Below the pieces are notes generated by a model. That model saw nothing but the letters and a program-made list of their open reading frames with translations, had not been told where the DNA came from and made no database searches. Shown here in pieces: positions 24,268 through 27,138 of a DNA stretch of 27,138 bases. Position 1 is the stretch's first letter; every line of letters begins with the position of its first letter. The position numbers were made by a program, and so were the translations under genes. This DNA is from an uncultured Bacilli bacterium (GTDB taxonomy: Bacteria; Bacillota_I; Bacilli_A; RF39; UBA660): NCBI GenBank assembly GCA_934090775.1, contig CAKOKF010000004.1, positions 1 to 27,138 on the forward strand, written 5' to 3'.

Positions 24268-25290
24268 ATGTTTATGAAAAAGAAAAAATTGATTTTAATA
24301 GGGATAATTATGATGACTGGTGCCCTTTTATTTTTAAGTATTAATAAATATTTGCTAAATAGTAAAAATAAACAACCAAATGATTCTCAAAATCAACCGG
24401 TTATAAAGGCAAATGATAACGATACAACCGAAGAAACAACTACAAATACTAAAGAAGATGATAAAATAAAAACGGATAGTAATACTAATTCAAATCCTCA
24501 AGATAATAAAACTAATAATAACACTACTGAGAATAATAAGCCTTCAGATAATAAGCCTAATACTTCTAATAGTAATACTAATTCTAATCAAAATTCTAAT
24601 ACTAATAGCGAAACGATAGATACCAAGTTAGCTAAAAGTTTTCCCAAATTAGCTAAAGTAAGTGGTGAAGAAAAAACAGTTGGTACGACTAAAAATGGTT
24701 TTAAAATCACAAATATTGCTGGTATAACATATATTGACGATATTATGATAGTCAATAAAACTTATGGTTTACCTAGTGATTATCTACCAGTAGATACTGT
24801 TATAAGTGCTGAGGGTAAAACTAGTACTTGTAACAAATGCATTAATAAATTCGTTTCTTCGTCTTTTCAAAAAATGCAAGCTGATGCAAAATCTATAGGC
24901 TTAAATATCTATATCGCTAGCGGTTATCGTCCTTATGTTAGCCAAGAAAGCATTTATAATCGCTACATTAAAAGAGATGGTAAGGCCGCTGCTGATACAT
25001 ATTCAGCTCGTCCTGGTTACTCAGAACATCAAACATCTTACACATTTGATCTTAATTCTATAAATGATTCCTTTGCTTATACGGATGAAGGCAAATGGGT
25101 TAATGAAAATGCTTACCTTTATGGTTTTATCATTCGCTTTCCTAAAGGGAAAGATAAATATACTGGTTATAAATATGAACCATGGCACCTTCGCTATGTA
25201 GGATATGAATTAGCCAAAAAATTGTACAATAATGGGGACTGGATAAGTCTTGAAGAATATTTTGGAGTAGATAGTAAATATCAAGATTAA
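24268..25290 (+). CDS. VanY/LdcB-type D-alanyl-D-alanine carboxypeptidase, membrane anchored
   Basis: This cell-surface zinc peptidase trims D-Ala from peptidoglycan stems. It has an N-terminal membrane anchor (about residues 8-26), then a linker of about 80 residues rich in Asn, Thr, Ser, Asp and Lys, then the VanY domain (about 190-325). Motifs are IASGYRPYVSQ, SARPGYSEHQTSYTFDLN and EPWHLRYVG, giving zinc ligands H254, D261 and H307. The usual small residue in the SxHxxGxAxD stretch is changed (S for G). AGGT is five bases before ATG 24268; GTG 24265 and ATG 24274 are alternatives. The next gene starts 5 bp after the stop. Confidence 0.88.
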   Translation: MFMKKKKLILIGIIMMTGALLFLSINKYLLNSKNKQPNDSQNQPVIKANDNDTTEETTTNTKEDDKIKTDSNTNSNPQDNKTNNNTTENNKPSDNKPNTSNSNTNSNQNSNTNSETIDTKLAKSFPKLAKVSGEEKTVGTTKNGFKITNIAGITYIDDIMIVNKTYGLPSDYLPVDTVISAEGKTSTCNKCINKFVSSSFQKMQADAKSIGLNIYIASGYRPYVSQESIYNRYIKRDGKAAADTYSARPGYSEHQTSYTFDLNSINDSFAYTDEGKWVNENAYLYGFIIRFPKGKDKYTGYKYEPWHLRYVGYELAKKLYNNGDWISLEEYFGVDSKYQD

Positions 25291-25295
25291 GTAGT

Positions 25296-26780
25296 ATGAA
25301 GAAGTATCAAGAATTAAAAAAAAATAGTAAAAAATCCTTAAAATATCACTTATTTTATAGTATAATTGTTTGCTTTTTAACGACATCAATCTTAAATTTT
25401 AGTTATAAAATTGATAATTTAGGAGTAATTAATCATTTTTTACAAGCTATTAACCTAGACAAATTTATTGCACCTATTCTTAAGTTTAAACCAACTTATG
25501 GTGTTTTTGCTTCCTTTTTTACGCAACTTAGTGGTACTGGTTCTATTGCCCTAAGCATTTTAAATGTGATCAATAATTTCGTCTTTAAAAAAATTATGCC
25601 ATCGTCTTATATTTTAATTTTATCAGTATTAACTTTTTTACTCCTTTATGTTTTTGTTTCCACAATAATTAATGTTGGTAAAAGTCGTTACTTTCTAGAA
25701 CATTATTCATACCAAGATACTAGTGTTAATAAATTATTATTTGTTTACTATACCAAAAGCATTTTTAATGTTGGAGAAATAATGTTAATTAAAATGGTAA
25801 AATCATTCCTTTGGTATTTTACAATTATAGGTGGGCTAATAAAACATTATGAATATAGCATGATACCTTATTTATTAGCGGAAAATCCGACAATTAAAGC
25901 TCAAGATGCTTTTAATATATCTAAAAAAATGACTAATGGTCACAAAAAAGAATTATTTTTATTAGATTTAAATTTTCTTCCTTGGTATATAATTGGTCCT
26001 TTAACTTTTGGGATAACAAATATTTTTTATTTTCGCCCTTATAAAGAAATGTTAAAAGCCAGTATCTATTTAGAATATCGACGTCCTTTATTAGAAGAGT
26101 ATCCAAATATCTTTAAAGATAATTATTTAGAGTGTCCAAGCACTCCTGGAGCTTATCCTGATAATCTTTATTTTATTAAAGAAATTAGGACAGTTAAAGG
26201 ATTTAAATATGATTACAATTGTGATTATGATATATGGGACTTAATTTTAATATTTTTTAATGTAGCTAATATCGGCTGGCTATGGGAAATATTATTGTGC
26301 TTAATATTTGAAGAAAGACTAGTAAATAAAGGTACTATGTTAGGACCTTGGTTACCAATTTATGGTTTTGGTGCTGTCTTTATTATAGTTTTGCTTAAAA
26401 AATATCGTCAAAAACCTTACCAACTATTTCTAATGGCTTTTCTTCTATGTGGCATTTTAGAATATGGCACAGCTTGGTATCTAGAAACTTTTAAAGGTTT
26501 AAAGTGGTGGGACTACACTGGTTTCTTCTTAAATATTCATGGCCGTGTTTGCTTAGAAGGATTAATGCTTTTTGGTTTTGGTGGCTGTATTTTAACCTAT
26601 ATGGTGTGTCCTTTATTAAAAAATATATATAAAAAGATTAAACCCAATGTCAAAAAGACAATATGTATTATTTTAGTTTGTCTTTATCTAATGGATTTAG
26701 GCTATTCTCATTTTTATCCTAATACTGGCGTTGGCATTACAAGTCCAGCTAAGATAAATATTAATATTGATCGAAATTAA
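25296..26780 (+). CDS. DUF975-like membrane domain fused to a CmpB-type (PF06541) membrane domain
   Basis: In this 494-aa protein residues about 1-260 resemble DUF975, with several membrane helices, the segment YSMIPYLLAENPTIKAQDAF, then LFLLDLNFLPWYIIGPLTFG and PYKEMLKASIY. Residues about 305-445 match the putative ABC-transporter type IV (CmpB) family: NIGWLWEILLC, KGTMLGPWLPIYGFGAV, LEYGTAWYLE, WWDYTGFFLNIHGRVC. No ATPase lies nearby, and neither family has an established function that I can cite. The gene starts 5 bp after the VanY gene with no ribosome site of its own, so it is probably coupled to it, suggesting an envelope role. Confidence 0.75.
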   Translation: MKKYQELKKNSKKSLKYHLFYSIIVCFLTTSILNFSYKIDNLGVINHFLQAINLDKFIAPILKFKPTYGVFASFFTQLSGTGSIALSILNVINNFVFKKIMPSSYILILSVLTFLLLYVFVSTIINVGKSRYFLEHYSYQDTSVNKLLFVYYTKSIFNVGEIMLIKMVKSFLWYFTIIGGLIKHYEYSMIPYLLAENPTIKAQDAFNISKKMTNGHKKELFLLDLNFLPWYIIGPLTFGITNIFYFRPYKEMLKASIYLEYRRPLLEEYPNIFKDNYLECPSTPGAYPDNLYFIKEIRTVKGFKYDYNCDYDIWDLILIFFNVANIGWLWEILLCLIFEERLVNKGTMLGPWLPIYGFGAVFIIVLLKKYRQKPYQLFLMAFLLCGILEYGTAWYLETFKGLKWWDYTGFFLNIHGRVCLEGLMLFGFGGCILTYMVCPLLKNIYKKIKPNVKKTICIILVCLYLMDLGYSHFYPNTGVGITSPAKININIDRN

Positions 26781-26805
26781 TAATTTTAATCGCTAAAACA
26801 ACTTT

Positions 26806-26825
26806 TTTCATATAATAATATGAAA
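26806..26825 (+). promoter_or_regulatory. TATAAT box inside a small hairpin before the Tyr-rich gene
   Basis: TTTCATAT-AATA-ATATGAAA is a perfect 8-bp inverted repeat touching the GGAG ribosome site. It contains TATAAT (26811-26816), but no good -35 is seen. As RNA it could control access to the ribosome site; as DNA it may simply be the -10. It lacks the U-run of a terminator. Confidence 0.4.
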
Positions 26826-26836
26826 GGAGTTTTTTT

Positions 26837-27061
26837 ATGTATTACAATTATAACTATAGTTATCGTGATCCAAATGGTAATCGTTTTGTTGTTCCCTTTT
26901 TATTAGGGGGCTTAGCTGGTGGAGCCTTAGTTGGCGTGACTCGTCCTCGTCCTGTATATGTTAATGGTCCAGCATATCAATCATATCCTTATTATCCTTA
27001 TGGCATACCTTATAATATGCCTCATGGCACTTATTCTAATTCATACTATGGCTATTACTAA
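26837..27061 (+). CDS. Small Tyr/Pro/Gly-rich protein with one hydrophobic segment
   Basis: The 74-aa product begins MYYNYNYSYRDPNGNRF, has one hydrophobic Gly-rich segment (FVVPFLLGGLAGGALVGV) and ends in a repeat-like tail of Tyr, Pro, Ser and Gly (YPYYPYGIPY). AAAGGAG is seven bases before the ATG, an excellent ribosome site. Similar Tyr/Pro-rich small proteins with a central GGLAGGAL segment occur in Bacillus-type genomes, but I know no proven function. A surface or spore-coat-like role is possible and unproven. Its 3' end overlaps the convergent FtsW/RodA-like gene by 26 bp. Confidence 0.7.
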   Translation: MYYNYNYSYRDPNGNRFVVPFLLGGLAGGALVGVTRPRPVYVNGPAYQSYPYYPYGIPYNMPHGTYSNSYYGYY

Positions 27062-27138
27062 GTTTTTTTAATCCAAGTCCTAACATTAAGAAACTAGAAA
27101 TTGTATGACTACCACCATAACTTAAAAAGGGAAGAGGA
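27036..27138 (-). CDS. Second FtsW/RodA/SpoVE-family protein, C-terminal part only
   Basis: Read on the minus strand from the right edge, the frame gives PLPFLSYGGSHTISSFLMLG, then LGLKKLSNSHSMN and a TAG stop. LPFxSYGGS followed by a last membrane helix is the C-terminal signature of SEDS glycan polymerases and aligns with PFFSYGGSSLL of the gene at 13970-15049. The gene runs beyond the window. It is the only TAG stop among the called genes. Together with the other copy it suggests a division (FtsW) and elongation (RodA) pair. Confidence 0.75.
   Translation of the reverse strand, partial: PLPFLSYGGSHTISSFLMLGLGLKKLSNSHSMN

Noticed and set aside
225..27061. Mycoplasma-type code (TGA as tryptophan)
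   Set aside because: Tryptophan is TGG throughout and the reading frames are full length without reading TGA.
1..27138. CRISPR array, tRNA or rRNA genes, insertion sequences, prophage genes
   Set aside because: I saw no spaced direct repeats, no cloverleaf with a GTTCGA-type arm, no transposase or integrase motifs and no terminal inverted repeats. This was by eye; tRNAscan-type and repeat searches would settle it.

Overview
The window looks like part of the chromosome of a low-GC, anaerobic, walled member of the Bacillota (Bacilli/Mollicutes-related gut lineages would fit; I cannot name a species). The evidence is strong A+T bias, a B-type RNase P RNA directly after gpsB, the rodZ-pgsA and polA-mutM pairs known from Bacillus, TTGACA/TATAAT promoters and AGGAGG-like ribosome sites. 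The anaerobic class III ribonucleotide reductase points to anaerobic growth. murC, murD and two FtsW/RodA-type genes show that a peptidoglycan wall is made. Every complete gene I call stops with TAA, tryptophan is TGG, and no in-frame TGA is seen.

Layout. 1-224: terminator-like hairpin, promoter, and a doubtful 45-codon ORF. 225-6633: a tight five-gene cluster for an anionic glycerol-phosphate-like surface polymer. It encodes an LtaS-like membrane phosphotransferase, a YidC-TagF fusion, a small membrane protein, a PhnW-like aminotransferase, and a TagD fused to a degenerate Gfo/Idh domain. 6702-7064: an isolated pseudopilin-like gene with its own promoter and terminator. 7258-13921: rpoZ, polA, mutM, a GNAT protein, murD and a YgjP-type metalloprotein, all on plus. 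13970-16339: three minus-strand genes (ftsW-like, an unknown acidic protein, a Crp/Fnr regulator). 16451-19571: nrdD-nrdG-dut, divergent from the regulator. 19572-19963: terminator, a putative Spo0A box, a 34-codon ORF and a consensus promoter. 19964-23132: gpsB, rnpB, rodZ, pgsA, murC. 23193-24225: tandem Spo0A-box-like sites and two unknown genes. 24268-27061: a VanY-type carboxypeptidase, a DUF975/CmpB membrane fusion, and a Tyr-rich small protein. 27036-27138: the 3' end of a second FtsW/RodA gene on minus.

How they work together. Most of the window is envelope and division (murC, murD, ftsW-like, gpsB, rodZ, pgsA, VanY, polymer cluster) plus DNA precursor supply and repair (nrdDG, dut, polA, mutM). 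The most informative regulatory structure is the crp/fnr-nrdD intergenic region. A perfect 7-2-7 palindrome is centred exactly 41.5 bp upstream of the predicted nrdD start site, and its core is also the -35 box of the regulator's own promoter. The most unusual proteins are the two fusions in the polymer cluster.
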